Shown: positions 33,260 through 42,492, counted from the first letter of the stretch. The stretch is 64,000 nucleotides of DNA from JBCCOW01 sp039025855 (GCA_039025855.1 JBCCNL010000016.1:8154-72153), one strand, 5' to 3'. A program made the numbers and translations. The notes: generated by a model from the letters alone, not told the origin.

Positions 33260-33715
33260 ATGGTCGGCCAAGCGTCAGCGCCATCGTCCCGGCGGAGCAC
33301 CGCCAGCCGCGCTATCCAACGCGTGACGCTTGCCGTCGTTGGGCTGGTCTCTGTGGCCTACGTGGTTGGCTTCGCGTCCGAAGGCATCGACGCCGTCTTG
33401 TTCTTCTTGCCGTTCACCATGACGCCGCTGGCGATCACTGCCCTGCTCGCCTGGAAGTGCCGCACGATCGCCGGTCAGGTTGTTCTGCTGGCCTCGGCCC
33501 TTGGTTACTCGGCCTGGCTGACGTTCGTCTATCTCAGCGTGGTGTATTGGCACCCCGACCCACAGGGTGCGATCGCCTTTCTGTTCGTCGGCCTCTACGC
33601 CGCCCCGGCGCTGTTGCTGCTGTGGTCGTGCGGCATTGGCTGTGAAGCGTTTCGTTGGATTGCAAAGAGCCGTACTCATCCGGCCGAGTCCAGCGAATCC
33701 GGCCAGACCGCATGA
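33260..33715 (+). CDS. Small multi-span membrane protein of unknown function
   Basis: About 151 aa from the ATG at 33260; a GTG at 33227 would overlap the upstream stop and the palindrome. Four hydrophobic stretches (about 20-38, 44-62, 71-91 and 104-123) are separated by short polar loops, with a polar C-terminal tail. It resembles small DUF-type membrane proteins but no family is recognised. It converges on the next gene with 30 nt between stops. Confidence 0.5.
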   Translation: MVGQASAPSSRRSTASRAIQRVTLAVVGLVSVAYVVGFASEGIDAVLFFLPFTMTPLAITALLAWKCRTIAGQVVLLASALGYSAWLTFVYLSVVYWHPDPQGAIAFLFVGLYAAPALLLLWSCGIGCEAFRWIAKSRTHPAESSESGQTA

Positions 33716-33745
33716 CAAGCCCCCCGGTGCTGAGGCTGTGTAGAG

Positions 33746-35296
33746 TCACTCACGGGCGGGAACGGGGTCACCGATGACGAGGTCGCCATCGCTGCGGTTA
33801 TCGACTCCGCCGTCGTCTTTGCCGTTGGGACCGACGCTGTAGAGCAGGTAGGTCTTCCCGTTCTCGCCGGGCTTATAGGTCAGCGGCCGGCCGTCGTACT
33901 CATCGACCGGCAGGGCCGCGAGGTAATCGGGGACCAGTGCGTCGAGCCGCTGTGGGTAAGACCCGCGGTCAAATCGGTAGAGGCGTAAAGCCGCAGCCAA
34001 ACGGATCCGGGCGGTCGAGCCGTTGGCCAAAAGACGGGTCCTGAACTGGTTCGCATCCCCGGCGGCGTACCAGGTCGCGACCTGATCAGCGGCCCATTCT
34101 GAGAGGTCTCGGCCCTGACCGAATTGGCGGAACGTGTGGGGGTACAAGCCCGCCAGTCCGCCGTGTTGCTGGTTGATGTTTTCAGTAAGCCGATCGGCCT
34201 CCACCAGACTGGTGGGCTCGATCGCCACGATGTCGCGGTAAAGCGCTGTGGTGCGGCGGAGGGCCTGATTGATATCGAAGCGAGCGGATCGGATGGCCAG
34301 CCGTAACGCTTTGTCGGTTGGCCCCCATTTCGGATGGACACCCGCATGGAGATCGATCAGGTGCTCAAGGGCCACCAGACGGGAACCTTCCATGATCACA
34401 CCGCGGGCGTAATCGAACGGCAACGGTTCGGGGATTGAATCCGAAATGGCAAGGGCGTGTTCACGGGTCAGCCCGGGCCACGCGAGCAGGGCTTCGGCCA
34501 CATCGAAGGCCAACGCCTGGATCGAAACATCAACCAGCCGATTGATCACGATGGGCTCGGCACCGATCAGTCGGCCAAGACGCTGGATGCTCTGTAGGTC
34601 TTTGATCGCACCATCGAGGTTGCCCGCCGCGAGCTGTTGGAAGCTGCGTGCACGCAGGCTACGAGCCAGGAAGCGTGCCTCGCCGAGCTGAGGCAGGACC
34701 ACCTCATCCATCGACGATCGTTCCCCTTCGGTATTCATCATCGGCCACCAGAATCGCGGCCTGTCCACGGCCAGGTGCACGGCGTCGAGGACCGCGTTGT
34801 TCTTGTCCAGCCAATCGGTAACAAGCGGCAGGTCCATCGCTCGCCATGGGCCGTTGGTCGCCTCATCGAACTGACGCTTCGCTTGTTCGTCTTCTGGGTA
34901 GTTGGGCCAGGGCTCGATCGACCGGGATTCGATGACGGGGTCAACGCCAAGCCGCAACGCGAGGCGGTGCTCGTAGTCATCGCTGTGGAGCGGGCGGCGC
35001 ATCAGCGTGAAGAGCGCAGCGGCGGCGTTGTTCTGTGGTGTGACCCCTTCACCGAACTTGGCGTTCCAGGCGGCGACGTAATCGATGGTGCCGTCGTCGC
35101 GGACGGGGCCGAGGAAGACCGTGGTGTCCTCGGCAATGATCAGGGCGGGCCTGCCCGCCATGGGCTTCATGGGCCGTAGCGGAGGATCATTCGGCGAGAG
35201 GGCCACTAATAACCCATCGCCCTGCATGACGCTTGTGGGCATCATGGCCGCGATCGCAACGGTCAACACAAGCTGTAGAGCGGATCGGTTCGTCAT
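33746..35296 (-). CDS. Secreted protein with pseudopilin-like C-terminus, paralog 2 of 3
   Basis: The 516 aa have a signal-type N-terminus (about 5-25), then the family block DTTVFLGPVRDDGTIDYVAA and TPQNNAAAALFTLM. A long helical middle follows, and the C-terminal block LAAALRLYRFDRGSYPQRLD, with DYLAALPVDEYDGRPLTYKP and TYLLYSVGPNGKDDGG. Its conserved blocks match the paralogs at 30755 and 37955 in the same order; the middle is diverged. All three are on the minus strand and separated by unrelated plus-strand genes. The function is unknown. Confidence 0.8.
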   Translation of the reverse strand: MTNRSALQLVLTVAIAAMMPTSVMQGDGLLVALSPNDPPLRPMKPMAGRPALIIAEDTTVFLGPVRDDGTIDYVAAWNAKFGEGVTPQNNAAAALFTLMRRPLHSDDYEHRLALRLGVDPVIESRSIEPWPNYPEDEQAKRQFDEATNGPWRAMDLPLVTDWLDKNNAVLDAVHLAVDRPRFWWPMMNTEGERSSMDEVVLPQLGEARFLARSLRARSFQQLAAGNLDGAIKDLQSIQRLGRLIGAEPIVINRLVDVSIQALAFDVAEALLAWPGLTREHALAISDSIPEPLPFDYARGVIMEGSRLVALEHLIDLHAGVHPKWGPTDKALRLAIRSARFDINQALRRTTALYRDIVAIEPTSLVEADRLTENINQQHGGLAGLYPHTFRQFGQGRDLSEWAADQVATWYAAGDANQFRTRLLANGSTARIRLAAALRLYRFDRGSYPQRLDALVPDYLAALPVDEYDGRPLTYKPGENGKTYLLYSVGPNGKDDGGVDNRSDGDLVIGDPVPARE

Positions 35297-35358
35297 GATC
35301 GTCTAAAACATACTCCGCGGGGGACTGCTTGATTTTAGCGCAACCTGACAAGGCTCGG

Positions 35359-35389
35359 GACCGGCGGTCGTTGACCGCCGGCTATTGGG
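35359..35389 (+). repeat. 31-nt hairpin repeat, left copy flanking the large membrane protein gene
   Basis: The stem CCGGCGGTC/GACCGCCGG with a GTT loop is followed by CTATTGGG. It is identical over 31 nt to 37908-37938 and in the same orientation. It lies 54 nt before the start of the 810-aa membrane protein gene. Confidence 0.88.
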
Positions 35390-35443
35390 TACGTGTTGGC
35401 GTGGGGTGTAGTCTGTGGGGGTTCGCTGAGACGAGTGTGGTGT

Positions 35444-37876
35444 ATGACGATCCGAGCGTTGGTTTTGGGGGTGGGGCTGGCGATGGGGATCTGTGCGTCT
35501 GCATTCTTCAACGACTTCGTAATTGGGCAGAAATGGTTTATAGGTTTTCATCTGCCGGTGATTGTGCTGGGGGTGGCGGTGGTGTGGGCTTTTGGGTTGA
35601 ACCCGCTGTTGGGTCGGTGGAGGGGAGGGTGGGCGCTTCGGCCGGGGGAGCTGCGGGTGGTGATGGGGTTGACGCTGGTAGCGTGTGTGGTGCCGGTGGG
35701 GAATTTCTGGTGGACCTACGGGGAGGCGGCGATCGGGCCGACGGTGGCGGCGGAGGGGGAGTCGGCGTGGCGGTCGGCGGACGTGATGGCGTATGTGCCG
35801 GGGCAGCGGCCGTGGCTGGCGGAGGGGCAGGTGCGCGACTGGGCGGGGCTGGCGGGGGTGCTGCGCGAGGGGGGTGCTACGGAAACCGGCGTGGGTGCAG
35901 CGGTGTGGCGGGAGACCGATGATGAAGGGCGTCGGCGGCTGAGTGTGATGGTGGATCGGGGGGACGATCAGAAGTGGAGCGAGGTGGATCGGCGGCGGGT
36001 GCTGCGGGCGATCAATGTGGCGTTGGGAGCGCCGGGGTTTTTGGATGCGGGATCGAGCGATGTTGTAACGGCGGAGGTGGTGAGGCGGAATCGGGAGGCG
36101 TTAGATGCGGCGTGGGCTGGGTTCGTTACGGCGGCGCCGGTGCATCGGCCGTTGCTGGTGGGTAACGGCGAGGTGACGGATGAGCACCGGCGGTTGATGA
36201 CCGGGGATGGGGACGGCGATATGTTGTCACGCGGGGCAGTGCCTTGGGGGGTGATGGGGGCGAACGTATTGTTGTGGGGGGGATTGGCGGTGCTGGTGAT
36301 GGTGGCGGTGTTGTGTCTGATGCTGGTGGTGCACCCGCAGTGGAGTCGGCGGGAGCGGTTGCCGTATCCGATTGCGCGGGTGATCGAGGATTGTGTGGCA
36401 CGGGATACGGATGGGGAGGAGGGCCGGTTGCTGCCGGGGTTGGCGTATCGGCGGGGGTTCTGGCTGGGGTTTGCGGTGGCGTTCGGGTGGTTGTTGGTGC
36501 GGACGGTGCACACGTATGTGCCGGCGGTGCCGGATGTGGTGACGGAGTTGGGGTTTGGCGGGTTGCGGGACTTATCAGAAGGCTTGGCAAGGGTTCCGTT
36601 GTCGTTCTTGTTGTATGAGCCGAGGGTTCGGTTCAGTGCGGTGGCGATTGGGTTTTTGATGCCGTTGGCGGTGGGTTTCACGGTGGGGGTGAGCCCGTTG
36701 GTGTATCTGGTGGTGGTGGGGATGACGCTGGGGGCGGGGGTGGCGATGAACGATGCGGAGACGGGGCTGAGCTGGATCCATCTGGTGCGGGTGGGCGGGG
36801 CGATCGGGTTTACGGCCGTGATCCTGTACGCGGGGCGGGAGTACTACGGGCGGTTGGCGGGGGCGGTGTTGGGTGTGCGGCGAGGGAGTGAGTTGACGCC
36901 GAGTGTTTCGGTGTGGGCGGGGCGGGGGTTGTTGTTTGCGAGTACGGGGGCGGTGGTCTTGGCGAGCTGGGCGGGGCTGCCGGTGTGGGTGGCGATGGCT
37001 TTGGTGGGTCTGGTGCTGTTGAACCATCTGATCCTCGCGCGGGTGATTGCGGAGACGGGGATGTATTTCTTTGCGAGCCTGTGGCACGCGGGGATTCTGG
37101 TGATCGGTTTGGCGGGGTTTGATGCGCTGGGGCCGACGACGGTGGTGGTGCTGATGATGGGTGCGGTGATGCTGGGGATCAATGCGCGGGAGGCGACGGG
37201 GCCGTTCCTGATTAATGCGTTGAAGTTGGGGGAGGGGAGGCGGGAGACGCGGGTGGGCGAGCCCGGGGGTAGCGACCCCCGGGCTTTAGGCGGTGGGTTA
37301 GGGCGGTTTGGCTTGGTGGGTGGGGTGGTGATTGTGGTGGGGTTTGTGTTGGCGGGGTATCTGGCGCTGGGCATGCAGTTCGAGTATGGGGTGACGACGC
37401 GGCCGGACGCGGACCGGTCGGGGACGGCAGTACAGCCTTTCGAGACGACGGCACGGTTGACGGCGGCGGCGGAGGCGCGGGGTACGCTGGCGGACTCGGT
37501 GGGTGCGGGCGGATGGGAGCGGCTGATGGCGGTTCGGCCGACGCCGGGGGTGGTGTGGCCGTTGTTGATTGGCTTGGTGTTCGCTGCCGGGTTGGGTTAT
37601 GCGCGGCTGCGGCTGTCGTGGTGGCCGGTGCATCCGGTGTTGGTGTTGATCTTTGGGTCGTGGACGACGCTTTGGATTGGGCCGTCGATCTTGTTGGGCT
37701 GGATCATCCGGCTGGCGGTGGTGAAGACGTCGGGGCTGATGGGATACGGCGTGGTTCGGCCGGTGATGATCGGGCTGTTGGTGGGGGAGGTGGTGGCGGG
37801 GCTGGGGATGGCGGTGGTGGGCTGGATTTACTTCGCAGTGACGGGGATGGCGCCGCCGCGGGTGGCGTATTTTTGA
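35444..37876 (+). CDS. Large integral membrane protein, DUF6785/DUF6784-like
   Basis: 810 aa from the ATG at 35444. There are about 12 hydrophobic segments in two groups, one before residue 100 and the rest after 270, with a soluble loop at about 110-260. The style matches the transporter-like DUF6785/DUF6784 membrane proteins of Planctomycetes and Verrucomicrobia; the family call is from memory of their layout, not from a search. The function is unknown. The G-ending codon choice is extreme compared with the neighbouring C-rich genes. Residues about 606-616 (EPGGSDPRALG) are encoded by a hairpin repeat. Identical 31-nt repeats flank the gene. Confidence 0.75.
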   Translation: MTIRALVLGVGLAMGICASAFFNDFVIGQKWFIGFHLPVIVLGVAVVWAFGLNPLLGRWRGGWALRPGELRVVMGLTLVACVVPVGNFWWTYGEAAIGPTVAAEGESAWRSADVMAYVPGQRPWLAEGQVRDWAGLAGVLREGGATETGVGAAVWRETDDEGRRRLSVMVDRGDDQKWSEVDRRRVLRAINVALGAPGFLDAGSSDVVTAEVVRRNREALDAAWAGFVTAAPVHRPLLVGNGEVTDEHRRLMTGDGDGDMLSRGAVPWGVMGANVLLWGGLAVLVMVAVLCLMLVVHPQWSRRERLPYPIARVIEDCVARDTDGEEGRLLPGLAYRRGFWLGFAVAFGWLLVRTVHTYVPAVPDVVTELGFGGLRDLSEGLARVPLSFLLYEPRVRFSAVAIGFLMPLAVGFTVGVSPLVYLVVVGMTLGAGVAMNDAETGLSWIHLVRVGGAIGFTAVILYAGREYYGRLAGAVLGVRRGSELTPSVSVWAGRGLLFASTGAVVLASWAGLPVWVAMALVGLVLLNHLILARVIAETGMYFFASLWHAGILVIGLAGFDALGPTTVVVLMMGAVMLGINAREATGPFLINALKLGEGRRETRVGEPGGSDPRALGGGLGRFGLVGGVVIVVGFVLAGYLALGMQFEYGVTTRPDADRSGTAVQPFETTARLTAAAEARGTLADSVGAGGWERLMAVRPTPGVVWPLLIGLVFAAGLGYARLRLSWWPVHPVLVLIFGSWTTLWIGPSILLGWIIRLAVVKTSGLMGYGVVRPVMIGLLVGEVVAGLGMAVVGWIYFAVTGMAPPRVAYF
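37259..37290. repeat. GCCCGGGGGT hairpin inside the large membrane protein gene (encodes EPGGSDPRALGG)
   Basis: The stem GCCCGGGGGT/ACCCCCGGGC with an AGCG loop is followed by TTTAGG. It is in frame in the DUF6785-like gene. It gives the same peptide, apart from one residue, as the copies in the Nif3-like and PPIC-type genes. Confidence 0.88.
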
Positions 37877-37907
37877 GGTGTGGTGGGGTGGGAGGTGGTG
37901 GCGGCGC

Positions 37908-37938
37908 GACCGGCGGTCGTTGACCGCCGGCTATTGGG
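37908..37938 (+). repeat. 31-nt hairpin repeat, right copy flanking the large membrane protein gene
   Basis: It is identical to 35359-35389. It lies in the 78-nt gap between two convergent genes, 31 nt after the stop of the 810-aa membrane protein. There is no T-run, but its place between convergent genes would allow a terminator role. Confidence 0.88.
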
Positions 37939-37954
37939 GAGGGTGGCGGTGGGG

Positions 37955-39472
37955 TCACCAACCAGCGGGCATGGGGTCGCCGACGGCGATGTCGGCTTCG
38001 CGGGGGTCGTGGCGGCCGCCGTCGTCTTGGCCGTTGCGGCCGACGGCGTAGAGGAGGTACGTCGTGCCGTCGGGTCCGGGCTTGTAGGTGAGGGGCCGGC
38101 CGTCGTAGCGGTCGACGGGGAGCTTAGCGATGTACTTGGGCGTGAGGGCGTCGAGGGTGGCTGGGTAGCGTTGGTGCTCGAAGCGGTGGAGGCGGAGGGC
38201 GATGGCGAGTTGGAGGAGTTCGAGGCGGCTGTTGGCGTCGAGGTTTGAGGCGAAGGCGGAGTCGAGACTGAGGAGAGACCAGCCGGCGAGGCTGTCACCG
38301 AGCCAAGCAGAAAAGCGTTCGCTGGCATCACCGTGACGGCCACGGATCCCGGTCACCGGGTCCTGCGCCGTTTCCAGTTCTTCTTGAAAGCGAGCCAGGC
38401 TTTCGTTGAAGGCCTGAAAGCGTTGCAGCTCGGCAATCTGGACCAGTTGATCGTAGCGTCGATTCATCTGACGCAACGCTGGGTCGATACGAAACGCGGG
38501 GGAACGGACCGCGAAGCGACCGCGGCCATCGAAGAAGTCTTCGGGAGGTATTCGGCCAGCGGCGACGGCTTGGAGGCTCTGCAGGAGCATGATGCGCTCA
38601 ACAAAGTCGATCGCATCGGCGATTGATGGAACGGGATAAACCGCAGCCCAAACGATGGCCATCTGTTGGACTTGCTGAACGGTGACATCGGGGTGCGCGA
38701 GGAGTCTGACGGCGAGGTGGTCGGCCATCGTCTGGATGCTGTAGCCGACGAGTCGAGAGATAATGATCGGGTTTGCCGATGTGTGGTGTCCGAGCTTTTG
38801 AATCGCTCGCCAGTCGCGGATCACGGCGTCCAGATCGCCGTGTGCCAACGCGCGATGCGCACGGACAACTAGGCCTCGGGCCAGCGATCGGGTTTCCCCG
38901 AGTTCGGGCAGCAGGATGAGGTAGAGCATGGCCTCTGGCGCTTTCGTGATGATCGGCCACCAAGCCATATCGCGCTCGACCGCACGGATGACCGCTTCGA
39001 GGGCTGCCTGATTGTTGTTTAGCCAATCGGCGACAGCGGGCAGATGCTCGGGTGCCCACGGGCCATCGATTGCGAGGTCGAATTGTCGGCCGACTGGATC
39101 GTCTTGATCGCGTGACGGGACGCCTTGGTAGGTCGGCCTGGGGTTAAGGAAAGGGACGCCGAAGGCGGCTTCGAGCTTGGGGATGCCACCGTGCCCGTCC
39201 ATATTTAGTCGCTCGGGGGGCATGACGGCGAGGAGGGCGTAGGCGGCGTTGTTGTCTGGGGTGATGCCTTGGGAGAGTTTTTGGTTGAGGGCGGCGATGT
39301 AGTCGACGGTGCCGTCGGGGCGGAGGGGGCCGAGGAAGTAGGTGGTGTCCTTGGCGGGGGTGGGGATGAGGCGGGCGGGGATGGGCTTAGGGTCGGCGTG
39401 CCGCGTGGTGGCGCTAAGGACGAGGCAGAGCGTGAGGCAGGTGATAGGGAGGCGGGTGTGGTGGAAGGCCAT
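37955..39472 (-). CDS. Secreted protein with pseudopilin-like C-terminus, paralog 3 of 3
   Basis: The 505 aa have a signal-type N-terminus and then DTTYFLGPLRPDGTVDYIAA with TPDNNAAYALLAVMP. The middle is helical, and the C-terminal block is RYPATLDALTPKYIAKLPVD, RYDGRPLTYKPG and TYLLYAVGRNGQDDGG. It is closest to the paralog at 33746 in the C-terminal block. The repeated theme of an extracytoplasmic protein with a pseudopilin-like tail suggests a shared role, but none can be named. Confidence 0.8.
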   Translation of the reverse strand: MAFHHTRLPITCLTLCLVLSATTRHADPKPIPARLIPTPAKDTTYFLGPLRPDGTVDYIAALNQKLSQGITPDNNAAYALLAVMPPERLNMDGHGGIPKLEAAFGVPFLNPRPTYQGVPSRDQDDPVGRQFDLAIDGPWAPEHLPAVADWLNNNQAALEAVIRAVERDMAWWPIITKAPEAMLYLILLPELGETRSLARGLVVRAHRALAHGDLDAVIRDWRAIQKLGHHTSANPIIISRLVGYSIQTMADHLAVRLLAHPDVTVQQVQQMAIVWAAVYPVPSIADAIDFVERIMLLQSLQAVAAGRIPPEDFFDGRGRFAVRSPAFRIDPALRQMNRRYDQLVQIAELQRFQAFNESLARFQEELETAQDPVTGIRGRHGDASERFSAWLGDSLAGWSLLSLDSAFASNLDANSRLELLQLAIALRLHRFEHQRYPATLDALTPKYIAKLPVDRYDGRPLTYKPGPDGTTYLLYAVGRNGQDDGGRHDPREADIAVGDPMPAGW

Positions 39473-39534
39473 GCAATGAGTTTAGAGGGGTGAGGATGGT
39501 GGGGGTGGGGTTGGCGTATGGTGAGGGGATGTTG

Positions 39535-40476
39535 ATGGGCCGTGTTGACTTGGTTTGGCTGGCGGACGCGTTGGTGATCGGCGCGATGGTGGCGTTGGTG
39601 GTCTTGGTGGGGTTGGCGTGGCGTGGGGGGTGGTGGCGGGCGGGTTATCTGGGGGCGGGGCCGAGGCGTCCGGTGGGGGTTGGCGGGATGGATCTGCTGG
39701 TTGGGTTTGGGTTGCTGTTGGTGGGTGGCGAGGTGTTCGGGTTGGCGCGGGGGTGGTTGAGTGATGGCACGGATGTGTCGGCCGTGGAGGGCGAAGCGGG
39801 GTGGCGGGTGCTGGGGGATGGGGTGCTGCTGCGGCAGGGCGTGATCGGGGTGGTGGGGCAGTGTCTGGGGTTTGGCCTGGTGGTGGGGTATGCGGTGTGG
39901 CGGGTCGGGAGACGGCGGGGTGGGTTACGGCGTTGGGGGTTGTGGGGTGGTGTACGGGGGGAGAGCGGTGTGGGGCGTGCGTTGTGGCGTGGGGTGGTGC
40001 TGGGGGTGGCGGGGCTGATCGTGGTGATGCCGGTGGCTCTGCTGGCGGGTGAGGCGTATGAGTTGGTGATGGGGGAGCCGGCGCCGCAGATCGCGCACCC
40101 GATGCTGGACATGATGCGGGCGGCGTCGGCGTGGTGGGCGGTGCTGCCGTTGGTGGTGTCGGCGGTGGTGCTGGCACCGCTGTTTGAGGAGCTGCTATTT
40201 CGTGGGGTGTTGCAGACGGTGCTGGTGAAGCGATTAGGTTGGCGGAGCGAGGTGCTGGGGGGGGCAGGGCGTTGGGTGGGGGTGGGGCTGACGGCGGGGC
40301 TGTTCGGGGTGATCCACCTGGGGTCGGTGGAGGCGGTGTCGCTGCCGGGGCTGGTGGTTTTGGGGGTGGTGCTGGGGGCGTACTACGAGCGGACGGGTGA
40401 CCTGCTGGGGTGTGTGGTGGGTCACGCGGTGTTTAATGCGGCGAATGTGGTGCTGGCGTTGTATGTGGTGGGGTGA
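39535..40476 (+). CDS. CPBP-family intramembrane metalloprotease
   Basis: 313 aa from the ATG at 39535, which has GAGGGG about 6 nt upstream. There are about eight hydrophobic segments. The CPBP (Abi/CAAX protease-like) motifs are complete: EExxxR as E218-E219-R223 (FEELLFRG), FxxxH with H261, and HxxxN with H297 and N301. Members act inside the membrane on prenylated or signal-type substrates, or as bacteriocin-immunity proteins. The substrate here is unknown. Confidence 0.9.
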   Translation: MGRVDLVWLADALVIGAMVALVVLVGLAWRGGWWRAGYLGAGPRRPVGVGGMDLLVGFGLLLVGGEVFGLARGWLSDGTDVSAVEGEAGWRVLGDGVLLRQGVIGVVGQCLGFGLVVGYAVWRVGRRRGGLRRWGLWGGVRGESGVGRALWRGVVLGVAGLIVVMPVALLAGEAYELVMGEPAPQIAHPMLDMMRAASAWWAVLPLVVSAVVLAPLFEELLFRGVLQTVLVKRLGWRSEVLGGAGRWVGVGLTAGLFGVIHLGSVEAVSLPGLVVLGVVLGAYYERTGDLLGCVVGHAVFNAANVVLALYVVG

Positions 40477-40501
40477 GCGGGGGGCGCGCTGTCGCGCGAC
40501 A

Positions 40502-40525
40502 CCATCCCGCTGAAGCGGAATGGCC
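40502..40525. repeat. CATCCCGC-TGAA hairpin between convergent genes
   Basis: CCATCCCGC-TGAA-GCGGAATGG pairs with one mismatch. It lies in the 78-nt gap between the convergent CPBP protease and rfbB genes. It is related to the copies at 22525 and 60719. Confidence 0.65.
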
Positions 40526-40554
40526 CTAGTGGTGGTTGAGCGTGCGGGGTGGGG

Positions 40555-41574
40555 TTAGTTGCCGTACTGCTTGGCGTAGTAGTCGCGGTAGGTGCCGGAC
40601 TTGACGTTGGCGATCCAGTCGGGGTTGTCGCAGTACCACTTGACGGTGGCTTCGAGGGCGTCGGGCCAGGCGGAGCGGGAGGGGGTCCAGCCGAGGTCGG
40701 TTTCGATCTTGGTGGCGTCGATGGCGTAGCGGCGGTCGTGGCCGAGGCGGTCGGTGACGGGTGTGATCCAGGACTCGTCCTTGCCCATGATCTGGAGGAT
40801 CGAATGGGTGAGCTCGAGGTTGGAGCGTTCGTTGTTGCCGCCGATGCAGTAGGAACTCCCGGGGGTGCCCCTGTCGAGGACGGCGAGGATGGCTTCGGCG
40901 TGGTCGTCGACGTGGAGCCAGTCGCGGACGTTCTTGCCGTCGCCGTAGAGCGGGAGCTTTTGGCCTTCGAGGATGTTGGTGACGAAGACGGGGATGACTT
41001 TTTCGGGGAACTGGTAGGGGCCGAAGTTGTTGGAGCAGTTGGTGACGCGGACGTCCATGCCGAAGGTGTGGTGGTAGGCCCGGGCGATCATGTCGGATGC
41101 GGCCTTGCTGGACGAGTAGGGGGAGGAGGGGGCGTAGGGGGTGTCTTCGGTGAACTTGACATCGGGCTGGTCGAGGGGGAGGTCGCCGAAGACCTCGTCG
41201 GTGGAGACGTGGATGAAGGGCTTTTTGTTGTCGGGGTCGACGGAGCGGAGGGCGTCGAGGAGGGTCTGGGTGCCGAGGACGTTGGTCTCGACGAAGGGGC
41301 GGGCGTCCATGATGGAACGGTCGACGTGGGACTCGGCGGCCATGTGGACGACGGCGTCGCACTTGGTCATCAGGTCGACGGCGAGGTCGCGGTCGAGGAT
41401 GTTGCCTTCGACGAACGTGTATCTCGAATCGTTCTCGATGTCGCGGAGGTTCTCGGGGTTGCCCGAGTAGGTCAGGGCGTCGAGGTTCGTCACGGCGTGG
41501 TCGGTGTGTGCGAGGGCGAACCGCACGAAGTTGGAGCCGATGAAGCCGGAGCCGCCGGTGAGGAGGATGTGCAT
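40555..41574 (-). CDS. rfbB: dTDP-glucose 4,6-dehydratase
   Basis: RfbB makes dTDP-4-keto-6-deoxy-glucose, the second step to dTDP-L-rhamnose. The 339 aa form an extended SDR: NAD-binding TGGSGFIG (6-13), catalytic STDEV around 124-128, and YxxxK as Tyr153/Lys157 (SPYSSSKAAS). The substrate segment NCSNNFGPYQFPEK is present. It is the last gene of the minus-strand rfbA-rfbC-rfbD-rfbB set. Confidence 0.97.
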   Translation of the reverse strand: MHILLTGGSGFIGSNFVRFALAHTDHAVTNLDALTYSGNPENLRDIENDSRYTFVEGNILDRDLAVDLMTKCDAVVHMAAESHVDRSIMDARPFVETNVLGTQTLLDALRSVDPDNKKPFIHVSTDEVFGDLPLDQPDVKFTEDTPYAPSSPYSSSKAASDMIARAYHHTFGMDVRVTNCSNNFGPYQFPEKVIPVFVTNILEGQKLPLYGDGKNVRDWLHVDDHAEAILAVLDRGTPGSSYCIGGNNERSNLELTHSILQIMGKDESWITPVTDRLGHDRRYAIDATKIETDLGWTPSRSAWPDALEATVKWYCDNPDWIANVKSGTYRDYYAKQYGN

Positions 41575-41613
41575 GGTTGGTGAGGTTGTAGGTGGTAGGG
41601 AGTAGGTGGTAGG

Positions 41614-42486
41614 TCAGGCAGCCGGGGTGGTTTCGGCTTTTACGGTGTTGAGGACGGCGATGAGGTTGTCGCGCCAGTGGGGTGGTGGTCCGATGAGGGT
41701 TTCGGTCTTGGACAGATCGAGGACGGAGTAAGCGGGGCGTTTGGCGGGGAGGGGGTATTGGTCGGAGGTGCAGGGCTGGATGTCGCAGGAGTTGCCGAGG
41801 ATGTCAGCGATGGCCTGGGTGAACTCGTGCCAGGTGCACTCGCCGCCGTCGGTGATGTGGTGGTGTCCGGTCGCGCCCGCCTCGATCATGGCGAGAGTGG
41901 AGGCCGCGAGGTGCTGGGCGGAGGTGGGTCGGCCGCGCTGGTCGTCAACGACCTTGAGGGTGTCCTTGTCGTGGGTCAGGCGGGCCATGGTGAGGACGAA
42001 GTTCTTGCCCCAGGGGGCGTAGAGCCAAGAGGTGCGGATGTTCATCCAGCGGGTGGACGAGGCTTCGAGAGCGGTTTCGCCGACGGCTTTGGATCGGCCG
42101 TATGCGTTGAGGGGGTTGCGGTTCTGGTCGGCGGTGTAGGGGGAAGTGGCGTTGCCGGGGAAGACGTAGTCGGTGGAGTAGTTGACGAGCAGGGCGTCGG
42201 CGGTATGACAAGCGTCGGCGAGGGTGGCGACAGCGTGGCCGTTGACGGCGGTGGCGAGGTCTTCGTGCTCTTCGGCGGCATCAACGGCGGTATAGGCGGC
42301 GCAGTTGATGACGGCGGTGAGGTCGGGCGTGATCGCGTCGTTGACGGCGGCGGGGTCGGTGAGGTCGAAGTCGGCCTGGCCGGCGAGGCGGTGCGGGAGG
42401 CCACGCTCGGTGAGGAGTTGGGCGAACGCGGTGGCGAGCATGCCCCCGGCACCGAGGATGAGCAGGTTGTGATCGGGCGTGGGCAT
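41614..42486 (-). CDS. rfbD: dTDP-4-dehydrorhamnose reductase
   Basis: RfbD carries out the last reduction giving dTDP-L-rhamnose. The 290 aa have the nucleotide motif LGAGGMLATAF, VNYSTDYVFPG, and Tyr129/Lys133 (LNAYGRSKAVGE). It begins 6 nt after rfbC and is followed by rfbB after 39 nt, so the genes form one operon. Confidence 0.95.
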   Translation of the reverse strand: MPTPDHNLLILGAGGMLATAFAQLLTERGLPHRLAGQADFDLTDPAAVNDAITPDLTAVINCAAYTAVDAAEEHEDLATAVNGHAVATLADACHTADALLVNYSTDYVFPGNATSPYTADQNRNPLNAYGRSKAVGETALEASSTRWMNIRTSWLYAPWGKNFVLTMARLTHDKDTLKVVDDQRGRPTSAQHLAASTLAMIEAGATGHHHITDGGECTWHEFTQAIADILGNSCDIQPCTSDQYPLPAKRPAYSVLDLSKTETLIGPPPHWRDNLIAVLNTVKAETTPAA

Positions 42487-42492
42487 CGGTGT

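Noticed and set aside
35359..37938. Composite transposon bounded by the 31-nt repeats
   Set aside because: No transposase or integrase lies between the repeats, and similar hairpins occur singly throughout the window. They are kept as repeats, with mobility left as a question.
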